DNA from: Trebonia sp963785645 | GTDB lineage: Bacteria > Actinomycetota > Actinomycetes > Streptosporangiales > Streptosporangiaceae | NCBI GenBank assembly: GCA_963785645.1 | Contig: CAWAWG010000001.1 | Location: 62,001 to 126,000, forward strand | DNA: 64,000 nt | Direction: 5' to 3' | Part shown: one piece after another, positions 52,077 to 60,667 of the stretch | Layout: every line of letters starts with the position of its first letter | How positions within the stretch are numbered: position 1 is the first letter of the stretch | Translations under genes and position numbers: made by a program | The notes under the pieces: generated by a model | The model's database searches: none | Told to the model about the DNA's origin: nothing | The model's input: only the letters and a program-made list of their open reading frames with translations

Positions 52077-53564
52077 ATGACCAGTCAGCCAGGCCGCCTG
52101 GACAGCGAACGCCAGCCGCCCACACCGCCCGATGCCACGGAACCGGGCACGAGGCAAGGCTGGCGGGCAGTATCGATCGTCTTGATCGGGGCCTTCATGG
52201 CGCTGCTCGATACCACGATTGTGAATGTCGCGCTGCCCACGATCAGAACCAGCCTGCATGCATCGCCCGCCGGCCTGGAGTGGGTTGTCTCCGCCTATGC
52301 GCTCAGCTACGGGCTCACCTTGGTTCCAGCGGGCCGGGCGGGTGACCGGTTCGGTCACAAGCCGTTGTTCCTCATCGGCCTGACCATCTTTACGTTGGCC
52401 AGCGTGGCCTGCGGACTGTCGCAGAACCAGGGGGAGATCGTCACCGCCCGCGCGGTCCAGGGCCTCGGAGCCGGAATCTTCTATCCCGCCATCGCGGCGA
52501 CCATCCAATTGTCGTTCACCGGGCCTGCGCGATCGAAGGCGTTCGGCGCCCTCGGGGCCACGATCGGCGTGTCCACCGCGCTCGGGCCGGTGCTGGGCGG
52601 GCTGATCATCGCGGGCGCGGGCGCCGCTGACGGCTGGCGTTGGGTGTTCCTGGTGAACCTGTTCGTCGGCGCGGTTGCGCTCCCGCTGGCCGCCTGGCAG
52701 CTGCCCCGAGCGCGAACGACCATTCATCGCCAGTTCGACCCGGTCGGCCTGCTCCTGCTGGCCGCCGGCCTGCTCCTGCTGCTGATCCCCCTGGTGGAAG
52801 GGGAACAGGCAGGCTGGCCCGTGTGGTGTTACGCGTGCTTCGGTGCCTGTGTGGCGGCATTTGCGCTGCTCGCATGGTGGGAGGTGCGGGCCGAGCGGCG
52901 CGGCCGGGACCCGCTGCTCAAGCCGAGCCTGGTGGCACAGTCGTCGTTCTCCGCCGGCGCGATCTTCGGCACTGTCTATTTCGCCGGGTTCACCAGCGTT
53001 TTCTTCACGATCTCAATCCTGTGGCAGGAAGGGCTGTCCCGCAGCGCCCTGGTCACCGGTCTTGTCGTCCTCCCGTTCTCACTGGGCAGCCTGGTCACCT
53101 CGGCGATCAGCGACAAGCTGTCGGCCCTGATGGGCCGGATGGTCCTGGTAACCGGCTGCGCGATGGTGGGAATCGGGCTCGCCCTGACGGCGCTGGTCAT
53201 TCACCTGACCGCTCCGCTTTCCGTGGGCTGGTACCTTGTCGGCCCGCTGCTGTTCGCCGGGCTCGGCAGCGGAATGGTGATCGCCCCGAACCAGGACTTC
53301 GTGCTGACCCAGGTGCCCAGGCGCGAGGCGGGCACGGCCAGCGCCATACTCGGCACTGCCCAGCGCGTCGGCAGCGCGGTCGGTATCGCGGTCATCGGCA
53401 CGGTACTGTTCGGCACCCTGCACGTCCACCCCGGGGCGAACGCCGTCGCCTCCGCGTTCAGCCGCAGCGCGCAGCTCGCCCTGCTGGCCAACGTGGGGAT
53501 CCTCGCACTCGCCCTCCTGCTCGTACTGGGCCTGCCCCGACAAATCCCCAGACCAAAGCCGTAG
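52077..53564 (+). CDS. DHA2-family (EmrB/QacA type) MFS efflux transporter
   Basis: Protein of 495 aa with 14 helices. AAGGA precedes ATG 52077. Signature motif C-like and DHA2 features: FMALLDTTIVNVALPTIRTSLHASPAGLEWVVSAYALSYGLTLVPAGRAGDRFGHKPLFLIGLTIF (D1 plus motif A), VTARAVQGLGAGIFYPAIAATIQLSFTGPARSKAFGALGATIGVSTALGPVLGGLI (motif C), and GLGSGMVIAPNQDFVLTQVPRREAGTASAILGTAQRVGSAVG. A proton-driven exporter of drugs or metabolites. No regulator is adjacent. Convergent with the next gene. Confidence 0.95.
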   Translation: MTSQPGRLDSERQPPTPPDATEPGTRQGWRAVSIVLIGAFMALLDTTIVNVALPTIRTSLHASPAGLEWVVSAYALSYGLTLVPAGRAGDRFGHKPLFLIGLTIFTLASVACGLSQNQGEIVTARAVQGLGAGIFYPAIAATIQLSFTGPARSKAFGALGATIGVSTALGPVLGGLIIAGAGAADGWRWVFLVNLFVGAVALPLAAWQLPRARTTIHRQFDPVGLLLLAAGLLLLLIPLVEGEQAGWPVWCYACFGACVAAFALLAWWEVRAERRGRDPLLKPSLVAQSSFSAGAIFGTVYFAGFTSVFFTISILWQEGLSRSALVTGLVVLPFSLGSLVTSAISDKLSALMGRMVLVTGCAMVGIGLALTALVIHLTAPLSVGWYLVGPLLFAGLGSGMVIAPNQDFVLTQVPRREAGTASAILGTAQRVGSAVGIAVIGTVLFGTLHVHPGANAVASAFSRSAQLALLANVGILALALLLVLGLPRQIPRPKP

Positions 53565-53618
53565 CCACTCAGCCTGGACGGCTGGCCCCGACTCGCATTG
53601 GCGCCGTCGCCCCCGAGT

Positions 53619-54389
53619 TCAGATCATGATGATCAGCATGAAGGCCATGGTGACGCCCGTCATCACCCGGCCTGCCTTCGCCGCGCCGGGGGAAAGCAGC
53701 AGGCGCTCTGCGATATGCGCGGCCGAGTCGTCCCGCTGGGCGGACTCGGCCGCATCCGCGGTATTCGGCCGGCGCCGGGCGACGGACCCGGCCGCAGCGG
53801 CAGCCAGCGCGGACCCCGCGGGCACGAACGGCCGGGCCGCCCCGTGAACGTAGCCGTCCACGCCGGCCGGCCGGTCCAGGTCATGGACCGTGAACGCGAC
53901 CAGCAGCAGCGCGAAGATCAGCGCCAGCGTCGGCGCTTGGAGGGTCGGCCCGCCGCCGGACGGCCCGCCCGCTATTGCGGACATCCCGCCCGTCCCGGAC
54001 ATGGACATGCCTGAGCCCACCCCGGACGGGCCCGCCAGAGCCGCGAACACGTAGAGCATCGCCGCGCTGTGCACCAGGTACGGCGCATAATGGCCGTCGG
54101 CCACGGCGGCGGCACCGTGTCCCCGGCTCTCCCGCCACAGGCACCAGGTGAACCAGGCCGTCATGACGGCGAAGACAACCTCCCAGCCGGCGTTCGGCAG
54201 GGTGCCCAGCCGGGGCACCAGTATGCCCGCCACCGCGATCCCGGTCAGCAGGGAGGAAACGGCTATGTCGGCGCCGGCGCCGCCGCGGCGGGTCCAGGCG
54301 CGCGCCGCCACCAGCTGCCCGGCACTCGCCTCGGCGACCAAAAGCATGACCGTGGCGAAGATCCCCAGGATCCAGGCGGGGACGCCCAT
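53619..54389 (-). CDS. DUF5134-like integral membrane protein
   Basis: Protein of 256 aa with six helices: MGVPAWILGIFATVMLLVAEASAGQ, SSLLTGIAVAGILVPRLGTLPNAGWEVVFAVMTAWFTW, PYLVHSAAMLYVFAALAG, APTLALIFALLLVAFTVHDLD and a final MTGVTMAFMLIIMI. A Met/Gly/Ser-rich extracytoplasmic loop (GMSMSGTGGMSAIAGG) lies between helices. The HSAAMLY core and Met-rich loop fit actinobacterial DUF5134 proteins, sometimes near copper-handling genes, but no metal-related neighbours are seen here. The next gene on the same strand is the beta-propeller kinase 126 bases upstream. Confidence 0.72.
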   Translation of the reverse strand: MGVPAWILGIFATVMLLVAEASAGQLVAARAWTRRGGAGADIAVSSLLTGIAVAGILVPRLGTLPNAGWEVVFAVMTAWFTWCLWRESRGHGAAAVADGHYAPYLVHSAAMLYVFAALAGPSGVGSGMSMSGTGGMSAIAGGPSGGGPTLQAPTLALIFALLLVAFTVHDLDRPAGVDGYVHGAARPFVPAGSALAAAAAGSVARRRPNTADAAESAQRDDSAAHIAERLLLSPGAAKAGRVMTGVTMAFMLIIMI

Positions 54390-54514
54390 GCCGATTTCCC
54401 TTCGAGGCGGTCAGCGTTGCCTTCGGCTCAGCCGGCTGCGGCTTCTACGTGGAAACTTTTCGTTTGGTTTGTCTGGCCGGCGCGGCGGCGTCGTGCCCTG
54501 TTGCCGCACCGGCC

Positions 54515-56818
54515 TTACTGCGTCAGGTTCAGGATTTCGATGGTGCCGTCGCCGTCGTCGGTGACGAATGCCTGGTGCCCGTTGGGCAGCACCGAGATGC
54601 TGGTTGGAGCCTTCCCGGTCGGGACCGTGCCGATGACGCGGTTGTCCGCGGTGTCGATCACCGTGACCGTGCTGTCCTCGTTGTTCGTCGTGAAGATGTA
54701 GCGCCCGTCCGGCGAGTACGCGATGTCCAGCGGGTTCCTCCCGACCGGGATCGTCGCGATCTCCTTGTCGGTCGCGGTGTTGATCAGATAGACGACGTTC
54801 CCGTCGAAGCTCGTGACCGCCAGGCGGCTGCCGTCGGGTGAGACGGCTTCGCTGTGCGGGGTCTCGCCGACCGGGATCTCGCCGATGATGCCGTTGGTGC
54901 TGGCGTCTAGGACCGTGACCATGGCGGACATGTGGTCGGTGGTGTAGAACCGTCCGTTTTTATCGAATGCGACCCAGTGCGGGTTGGCCGGGACGGCGAT
55001 CTTGCCGATCAGCTGTTTGCTCGCCGTGTCGATCACGTCCACGACGTTCTCGTTGGCGCCGCTCATCGCGGTGTTGTGGTTCGGGACGTAGAGGTAGCGC
55101 CCGTCCGGGCTTGTCGTCGAGGGGCCCGGTGTGAAGTTGTCCACCGACACGGTGGACGTCACGGTGCTGGTGGCCGTGTCGATGAACGCGATGAGATGCA
55201 CCGAGCTTTTCGTGTTGTAGACGCTGATGTAGGCGGTCCGGCTGTCGGGCGAGAACGAGACGAACTGAGGCGGTCCCTGGGGGATGTCGATGGTTCCGGA
55301 CACCAGGTCAGTGGCCGTGTTGAGCACGGTGACGGTACCCGCGCCCGGATCGGCGATGTAGGCGAACTGTCCGTTGGGCGCGACCTGGATGTAGCTGGGG
55401 TTCTGGCCAATCTGGATCTTCCCCGCGACCGCGGGAACGGCGACGCTGCCGCCCGCCCCGGCCGCACCGGTCGGCGTCGCGGCCGCGTTCTTGGACGTGG
55501 CCGCCGGTGTCTTCGCGCCCCCCGCCGACGGGCTGCCGTGGCCGCCCGTCAGCGCCACCGTCACCCCGGCGGCGGTGCCGCCCGCGACCAGGACGAGCAG
55601 TGCCGCGGCGACCAGCCAGCCGCGGCCCCGGCGTCGGCCGCGCTGTTCGCCGCCGGGTGGCCTCGGCGGGACCGGCGGGACCGGCTGGCCTGCGGGCGGT
55701 AGCGGCGGGGGAGCCGCGATGGAGGTCCAGTTGGCGGTCGGGGCCTGGTAAGCGTCGGCCTGGTAGGCGTCGGCCGGCTCATGGGCGAGTTCAGTCGGTG
55801 GGTAGGCCTCAGCCGCAGGGCCGTACTGCCCGCCCGGATATGCCCCGGGCGGCGGACCGTACTGCGCCCCCAGGTACGCTCCGGACTCGGGCTCGGCCGG
55901 GTACGGCGGCGGCCCGGACCTGGGCAGGCGCATCGGCAGCGATCCGGCGCCCGATGGCGGGTCCGCCATCGGGCCGAGGGCCTCGCGGGCCGCGGTCATG
56001 AAGTCCTTGCAGCTCGCGTAGCGGTCGTCGGGGTTCTTGGCGAGCACCCGGGCGAATACCTCGTCGACGGCCGGCGGCAGGTCTGGACGGAAAACCGTCG
56101 GCATCGCCGGCGATTCCTCCACGTGCGCCCAGATGATCGCCGCGTCGAGATCCTTCTCGAACGGGACACGGCCGGTCAGCGACTCGTAGAGCACGCAGCC
56201 GAGCGAGTACTGGTCGGCGAGGCCGAGCACCGAGATGCCGCGGATCTGCTCGGGTGCCACGTAATCGATCGTGCCGAGAAACGCTCCGGTCGAGGTCAGC
56301 CCCGTCCGTCCGCCGAGGTGCTTCGTGATGCCGAAGTCGGCTAGGTACAGGTGGTCCGGGTCGGAGCCGTCATTCCCCCGCTCGACCAGCAGGTTTCCCG
56401 GCTTGACGTCGCGGTGGACCAGGCCCCGGCGGTGGGCGGCGTCCAGCGCCCGCGCGGCCTGATCGAGCAGGAAGACCGCTGTCTCCGGCTGCAGCCGTCC
56501 GCGTTTCTTGAGCATCTGCCGCAGATCGGTTCCCGTCACGCACCGCATCGCGATGTAAAGCAGGCCGTCGGCGGACCCCATATCGTGAATTGGGATGACA
56601 TTCGGGTGGTTCATTGACGCGACGATCCTGGATTCTTCAAGGAACCTGGTGCGGAAGATGTCGTCGCTCGCCAAGACGGGATCTAGCACCTTAAGCGCGA
56701 TTACATTGCCGAGGCGCGGGTTCTCGGCGCGAAACACGATGCTCATCCCGCCCCGTCCAAGGACGGAAAGCAGGCGGTACCCGGCGAACTCCTCACCGAC
56801 AAGCGGCAACTCGGCCAT
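54515..56818 (-). CDS. Ser/Thr protein kinase with extracellular YVTN beta-propeller (PknD-like)
   Basis: Protein of 767 aa from ATG 56818 (GGGAG eight bases upstream). Kinase domain residues ~15-280: GRGGMSIVFRAE, ALKVL, HRDVKPGNLLVE, LADFGITKHL, GTIDYVAPEQIRG. A Pro/Tyr/Gly juxtamembrane linker (YGPPPGAYPGGQYG) precedes one helix, GWLVAAALLVLVAGGTAAGVTVAL, and a Thr/Ala stalk. Outside is a ~320-residue, seven-bladed propeller with repeated YVTN-type units: NPSYIQVAPNGQFAYIADPGAGTVTVLNTAT, ...DSTVTVIDTADNRVIGTVP. Topology is that of mycobacterial PknD, whose NHL-type propeller is a sensor. A ligand is unknown. Confidence 0.93.
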   Translation of the reverse strand: MAELPLVGEEFAGYRLLSVLGRGGMSIVFRAENPRLGNVIALKVLDPVLASDDIFRTRFLEESRIVASMNHPNVIPIHDMGSADGLLYIAMRCVTGTDLRQMLKKRGRLQPETAVFLLDQAARALDAAHRRGLVHRDVKPGNLLVERGNDGSDPDHLYLADFGITKHLGGRTGLTSTGAFLGTIDYVAPEQIRGISVLGLADQYSLGCVLYESLTGRVPFEKDLDAAIIWAHVEESPAMPTVFRPDLPPAVDEVFARVLAKNPDDRYASCKDFMTAAREALGPMADPPSGAGSLPMRLPRSGPPPYPAEPESGAYLGAQYGPPPGAYPGGQYGPAAEAYPPTELAHEPADAYQADAYQAPTANWTSIAAPPPLPPAGQPVPPVPPRPPGGEQRGRRRGRGWLVAAALLVLVAGGTAAGVTVALTGGHGSPSAGGAKTPAATSKNAAATPTGAAGAGGSVAVPAVAGKIQIGQNPSYIQVAPNGQFAYIADPGAGTVTVLNTATDLVSGTIDIPQGPPQFVSFSPDSRTAYISVYNTKSSVHLIAFIDTATSTVTSTVSVDNFTPGPSTTSPDGRYLYVPNHNTAMSGANENVVDVIDTASKQLIGKIAVPANPHWVAFDKNGRFYTTDHMSAMVTVLDASTNGIIGEIPVGETPHSEAVSPDGSRLAVTSFDGNVVYLINTATDKEIATIPVGRNPLDIAYSPDGRYIFTTNNEDSTVTVIDTADNRVIGTVPTGKAPTSISVLPNGHQAFVTDDGDGTIEILNLTQ

Positions 56819-57235
56819 GCCAACACTCCCACCCGGAGTCACCGCCACTCCGGGATCCAGCCCGGGTTACGCCTGGCGGTACCCCGCTCAATAATCGGAC
56901 GGCCCAAGAAATAGTAAAGCCCGAGATGTCCCAGCGGTCAATGAGAAAGAATTCGGAGGGTAACCCGCGAGCTGGTGCCACTGTTACGGGTGTGGCTGAA
57001 AGAGTGCAATGTTACTGTTGAGAAGGAAATTTCGGGCTAACGACGTTCGTGGCGGGGTCTCAATGTCGACGTTTTCTTCACGAAATCACTCAGCGTATTT
57101 GGGGCTACTAGCGCGTCATTGAGGAATTTGACCGGTGTGAGTCGGCCGGACTCGTTCGGATGAGTTCGGGACAGCGGCCAGCGGATGCCGGGGCGGGCGC
57201 TGGAGCGGTACCGGGGGAGATCCGTGCTGCGTTGG
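56819..57235. other. 417-base intergenic region, AT-richer, with inverted copy F of the short element
   Basis: Between two minus-strand genes (the phosphotransferase stop at 57236 and the propeller kinase start at 56818). CCGGACTCGTTCGG at 57146-57159 is the reverse complement of CCGAACGAGTCCGG and lies just downstream of the phosphotransferase stop in its reading direction. It should also hold the kinase promoter. No coding frame is supported. Confidence 0.55.
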
Positions 57236-58126
57236 CTAGGGGCCGGCGAGCGCGGCGGCCAGCAGAGCCTGCCGGTGGCGCTCGCACCACCGGCGGGCCC
57301 GCCCCGCCTCGGGGGCGACCGCGCGCCAGTGGTCAGCGAAGCCGGAGTGCCCGGCCCGGGCCGCGTCGGTGACGATCGCGTACGTCCAGTCGTGGTTGGT
57401 GACCAGCGCATTCGCGACCTGCAGCCGGGACGCGCGGGTGAGGCCGCTGGCGGCGAGAAAGATCCGGAACCGCTCGAGCGCACGTCCCTGGCGGCTGTCG
57501 GTAACGTCCGCCTCGTCCAGGAGCGGCACGAACGAGCGCGCCGCGGCGGCGAAGTCCCAGACCGCGCTGCCCGGTCCCGCGAGGTCGAAATCGATGAGCG
57601 CGACCGCGCGCCCCTCGCGGAACACGACATTCGCCGGGTACACGTCATTGTGGCTGACCAGGCCGGTGCGGTAGCGGGCCGGGACCGGCCGGGGCCACGC
57701 GTAGCCGGCCGGGTCGAACGAGGCGGCCGCACGGTGGTACCGGCGCAGCAGGTCCGCGACGCTGACCAGGGCCTCGTCGGTGAGCACGTCGGCGGCCAGC
57801 GGCGGGACCGCCGCCCGGCCCGCGATGTAGGTGAGCGTCTCGGTCGCCGGATCGGCGCTCAGCACCCGGGGTGCGCCGTCGAAGCCGGCCACGGCCAGGT
57901 GATCAAGCAGCGCGTGGGTGGCGGGCCAGCAAGGGGCGGTTGGCCGCATCACCATGTCGCCGACCCGGACGACCCGGCCCCGGTTAGCCGTACCGCCGCG
58001 CAGTGTTTGCCGACACGGGGCCGGCCCGCTCGGGGGCAGGCCGCCCTGCGGCGGGAGGTCGGCCAGCGGCGCGTCGGGTAGCGTCGCTTCAGCCAGCGGC
58101 ACCCCAGCCAGCGGTCCGTTCGTCAC
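57236..58126 (-). CDS. Aminoglycoside-phosphotransferase-fold kinase
   Basis: About 296 aa from GTG 58126, chosen to limit overlap with the regulator gene upstream to 38 bases; the frame is open further. APH-fold landmarks: RVVRVGDMVMRPTAP (strand with Lys-equivalent lost or replaced by Arg), HALLDHLAVAGFDGAPRVL, LLRRYHRAAASFDP, catalytic LVSHNDVYPANVVFREGRAVALIDFDLAGPGSAVWDFA (Brenner HND and DFD metal site). It phosphorylates a small molecule, perhaps a sugar or polyol, given the overlap with a SorC regulator and the divergent polyol ABC operon; drug resistance is another option. Confidence 0.85.
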   Translation of the reverse strand: MTNGPLAGVPLAEATLPDAPLADLPPQGGLPPSGPAPCRQTLRGGTANRGRVVRVGDMVMRPTAPCWPATHALLDHLAVAGFDGAPRVLSADPATETLTYIAGRAAVPPLAADVLTDEALVSVADLLRRYHRAAASFDPAGYAWPRPVPARYRTGLVSHNDVYPANVVFREGRAVALIDFDLAGPGSAVWDFAAAARSFVPLLDEADVTDSRQGRALERFRIFLAASGLTRASRLQVANALVTNHDWTYAIVTDAARAGHSGFADHWRAVAPEAGRARRWCERHRQALLAAALAGP

Positions 58127-59093
58127 CGGAGAAGCCGCGGCTGTGAGCAAGGCTGAGCAGGCGCCGGGCGAGCTCTGTGTGCGTGACAAGGCCATGGACA
58201 AGCCCTCCTCGGATCGCGGCCAGGACCGCTGGGCTTTTGTCGGCATCGTAGGCGACGCCAAGGACAAACGGGATCCCTGTGAACAGCGGGGCGGGCGTGA
58301 CGATCATCCTGCTGTCGAGCGGTGTCGCGAGCGGGCAGCCGTCCGCGCCGATGAATACCCCGGCGAGTTCGGCGCGGACACCGAGTGCGGTGAGCGCGTC
58401 TCGTTCAACTGACGAGATCGCATCGTAGATTGTGGACAGCCCTGAGCTCCACGCGCCGATGGAGACCACCGCGATCGTCACGCTGGGGATGAGCGCGAAG
58501 GCCTCGGCGATGTCCCCTTGGCGGCGGATCGCGATCGCGGTCGCCGCATCGGAAACCAGCATCGGGGCGTAGAACACATGGGCGGTACCGCCGCCGACGC
58601 GGGCGACGCCGCGCACCAGCTCGAGCAGGTCCCTGCCGTCCGGCGGTGGCACCGCCCCGGTGAGCTGGACGATCGGGCACGGCGGCAGCTGGGTGAGTGC
58701 CGCGGTGAGACCGCTCAGCGTCCGGGACCAGGTCAGGCCGAGCACGTCGCCCGGCCTGATCAGGTCCATCAGTACCTGGCCGGCCGCCTCTCCCAGGCGC
58801 TGGCGCAGCGGTGACTCGTCCTCGGGGTAGTTGAAGACGAACGCCTGGCGCAGGCCGAAGGCGGAGCACAGCTCCGCCGACAGCCCAGCGTCGAGCGCGC
58901 CGCCCGGCAGGCCGATCTCGATACGGACGAGGCCGCTCTCCCGCGCCGAATCCAGCAGCCGGGCCACCCGGAACCGGCTGATTCCCAGCCGGTCCGCGAT
59001 GTCGACCTTGGAAACGCCCTCCAGGTAGTACTGCCGCGCCACCCGCGCGGCCAGGACAACTTCGGACGGTCGGTCTGCCGACAAGCTGGCCAT
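58089..59093 (-). CDS. SorC/DeoR-type sugar-binding transcriptional regulator
   Basis: Protein of 334 aa from ATG 59093, five bases after GGAGG; the frame is open to GTG 59126 but without that site. N-terminal HTH: VARQYYLEGVSKVDIADRLGISRFRVARLLDSARESGLVRI. The effector domain follows: LPGGALDAGLSAELCSAFGL, GEAAGQVLMDLIRPGDVLGLTWSRTL, GLSTIYD...FIGADGCPLATPLDSRMIVTP, GLVHGLVTHTELARRLL. SorC proteins are tetrameric, sugar-phosphate-responsive regulators. Divergent from the ABC polyol operon; three GCTCA-N2-TGAGC palindromes between the two starts are likely its sites. Its 3' end overlaps the phosphotransferase gene. Confidence 0.92.
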   Translation of the reverse strand: MASLSADRPSEVVLAARVARQYYLEGVSKVDIADRLGISRFRVARLLDSARESGLVRIEIGLPGGALDAGLSAELCSAFGLRQAFVFNYPEDESPLRQRLGEAAGQVLMDLIRPGDVLGLTWSRTLSGLTAALTQLPPCPIVQLTGAVPPPDGRDLLELVRGVARVGGGTAHVFYAPMLVSDAATAIAIRRQGDIAEAFALIPSVTIAVVSIGAWSSGLSTIYDAISSVERDALTALGVRAELAGVFIGADGCPLATPLDSRMIVTPAPLFTGIPFVLGVAYDADKSPAVLAAIRGGLVHGLVTHTELARRLLSLAHSRGFSGDERTAGWGAAG

Positions 59094-59110
59094 CTGTTCC
59101 TCCGTTGCAC

Positions 59111-59217
59111 GCTCATCTGAGCGCACTTATCTCATATTTGCAGCTTTTCTTGACATTGCCTAGCTGAACATTCAGTGTGTTGGCAAGCACATCTGAGCAA
59201 GGATCGCTCAAATGAGC
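59111..59217. promoter_or_regulatory. Triple GCTCA-N2-TGAGC operator in the SorC/ABC promoter region
   Basis: GCTCATCTGAGC (59111-59122) and GCTCAAATGAGC (59206-59217) are perfect 5-bp palindromes with 2-base centres; GCACATCTGAGC (59187-59198) differs by one base. A TTGACA -35 lies at 59150-59155 reading toward the ABC operon; its -10 (around 59173-59178) is weak. Sites flank both gene starts, fitting autoregulation and control of the importer by the SorC protein. Confidence 0.65.
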
Positions 59218-59235
59218 ATAGCGGAGGTTTAATAC

Positions 59236-60648
59236 ATGAGATCGTCCAGGTTCGGGATCAAGTTCAGGAAACGCCGGCTTGCCGCCGCGGCCTGTGTGGC
59301 CGTGGCGGTAACGGCGGCCGCCGCGTGCTCGAGCAGCAGCTCGGGCAGCGGCACCAGCGCAAGCAGCGGCGGCAGCAACGGTAGCACCGGCACGGTGACG
59401 GTCGCGGTGGTGTCCAACCCGCTGATCACCGGCCAGATGATCCCGCTCACCCAGTCGGTGTTCGAGAAGGAAAACCCCGGTATCACGGTCAAGTTCGCCA
59501 CCTACACCGAAGGCGACCTGCGGGCGGCGATCGAGAAAGACGTCAGCACGCACAGCAACTCGTTCAACGCCGTCATGATCGGCCCGTACGAGGCGCCGCT
59601 GTTCGCCAAGAACAACTGGCTGGTCGACCTGTCCAAGCAGTACGTCGCCAGCGACCCGTCCTACGACGCCTCCGACCTGCTGCCGGCGGTATCCAAGGCG
59701 CTGTCTTACAACGGCGACCTGTACGCCGCGCCGTTCTACGGCGAGTCGTCGATGCTGTACTACAACAAGACCCTCCTGGCGGCGGCGGGCATCACCATGC
59801 CCGAGCACCCGACCTGGACCGAGGTCGCCGCCGACGCGGCCAAGCTGAACAAGCCGGGGTCGGAAGCGGGCATCTGCCTGCGCGGCCTGGCCGGCTGGGG
59901 CGACAACATGGCGTCGCTCGACACGGTCATCAACACTTACGGCGGAGAGTGGTACAACAACAGCTGGCAGGCCCAGCTCAACTCGCCCGCAGACACGGCC
60001 GCCATCAACTTCTACGTCAACCTGATCAAGGCTGACGGCGAGTCCGGCGCGTCCAACGACAGCTTCAACCAGCTGCTGACCCTGTACGGCCAGGGCAAGT
60101 GCGCGATGTGGTACGACTCCACGGTGGCGGCGACCTCGCTCGCGACCACGTACCCGTCCGTCTACGCGAACACCGGCTACGCGTTCGCGCCGGTCGACAA
60201 GACCACGTCCTCAGGCTGGCTCTGGTCCTGGTCCCTCGGCATCCCGCAGGGCGTGAACGACCAGAGCGCGGCCTGGAAGTGGATCTCCTGGGCCACCTCC
60301 CAGCAGTACGACAGCCTCGTCGCGTCGAAGTACGGCTGGTCGGCGGTGCCCCCGGGCAGCAGGACCTCGCTCTACAGCAACCCCAACTACCTGAAGGCGG
60401 CCGCGCCGTTCGCCAACATCACCCTCCAGTCCATCGACGGCACCGACCCTGATCACCCGACGGTGAGCCCGGTGCCCTACGTCGGCGTCCAGTACGTCGA
60501 CATCCCGCAGTTCGAAACGCTCGGCATGTCGGTCGGCCAGCAGATAGCGGGCGCGATCGCGGGCACGGAATCGACGAGCCAGGCGATATCGGCCGCCCAG
60601 TCCGATGCCTCGGCCTACACGCCGGCCGAGCTATCCGGCAGTAACTGA
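59236..60648 (+). CDS. Extracellular sugar/polyol-binding lipoprotein (ABC importer)
   Basis: Protein of 470 aa, ATG 59236 after GGAGG. Arg/Lys start, hydrophobic AAAACVAVAVTAAAACSSS with a lipobox (AAAC), a Ser/Gly linker and a family-1 solute-binding domain. The domain begins VTVAVVSNPLITGQMIPLTQSVFEKENPGITVKF and includes APFYGESSMLYYNKTLLAAAGI, GDLYAAPF, GWLWSWSLGIPQGVND and WKWISWATSQQYDSLV. The aromatic-rich pattern (WYNNSW, WSWSLG) fits SmoE/mannitol-sorbitol-type polyol binders. First gene of an operon with two permeases, an ATPase and an alcohol dehydrogenase. Substrate polyol inferred from this set. Confidence 0.92.
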   Translation: MRSSRFGIKFRKRRLAAAACVAVAVTAAAACSSSSSGSGTSASSGGSNGSTGTVTVAVVSNPLITGQMIPLTQSVFEKENPGITVKFATYTEGDLRAAIEKDVSTHSNSFNAVMIGPYEAPLFAKNNWLVDLSKQYVASDPSYDASDLLPAVSKALSYNGDLYAAPFYGESSMLYYNKTLLAAAGITMPEHPTWTEVAADAAKLNKPGSEAGICLRGLAGWGDNMASLDTVINTYGGEWYNNSWQAQLNSPADTAAINFYVNLIKADGESGASNDSFNQLLTLYGQGKCAMWYDSTVAATSLATTYPSVYANTGYAFAPVDKTTSSGWLWSWSLGIPQGVNDQSAAWKWISWATSQQYDSLVASKYGWSAVPPGSRTSLYSNPNYLKAAAPFANITLQSIDGTDPDHPTVSPVPYVGVQYVDIPQFETLGMSVGQQIAGAIAGTESTSQAISAAQSDASAYTPAELSGSN

Positions 60649-60667
60649 CGTAGGGACAGTCAAGGAC

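Noticed and set aside
57236..58126. Call as an antibiotic-resistance phosphotransferase
   Set aside because: Only the general APH fold is visible and the context is sugar metabolism; no resistance-specific feature.
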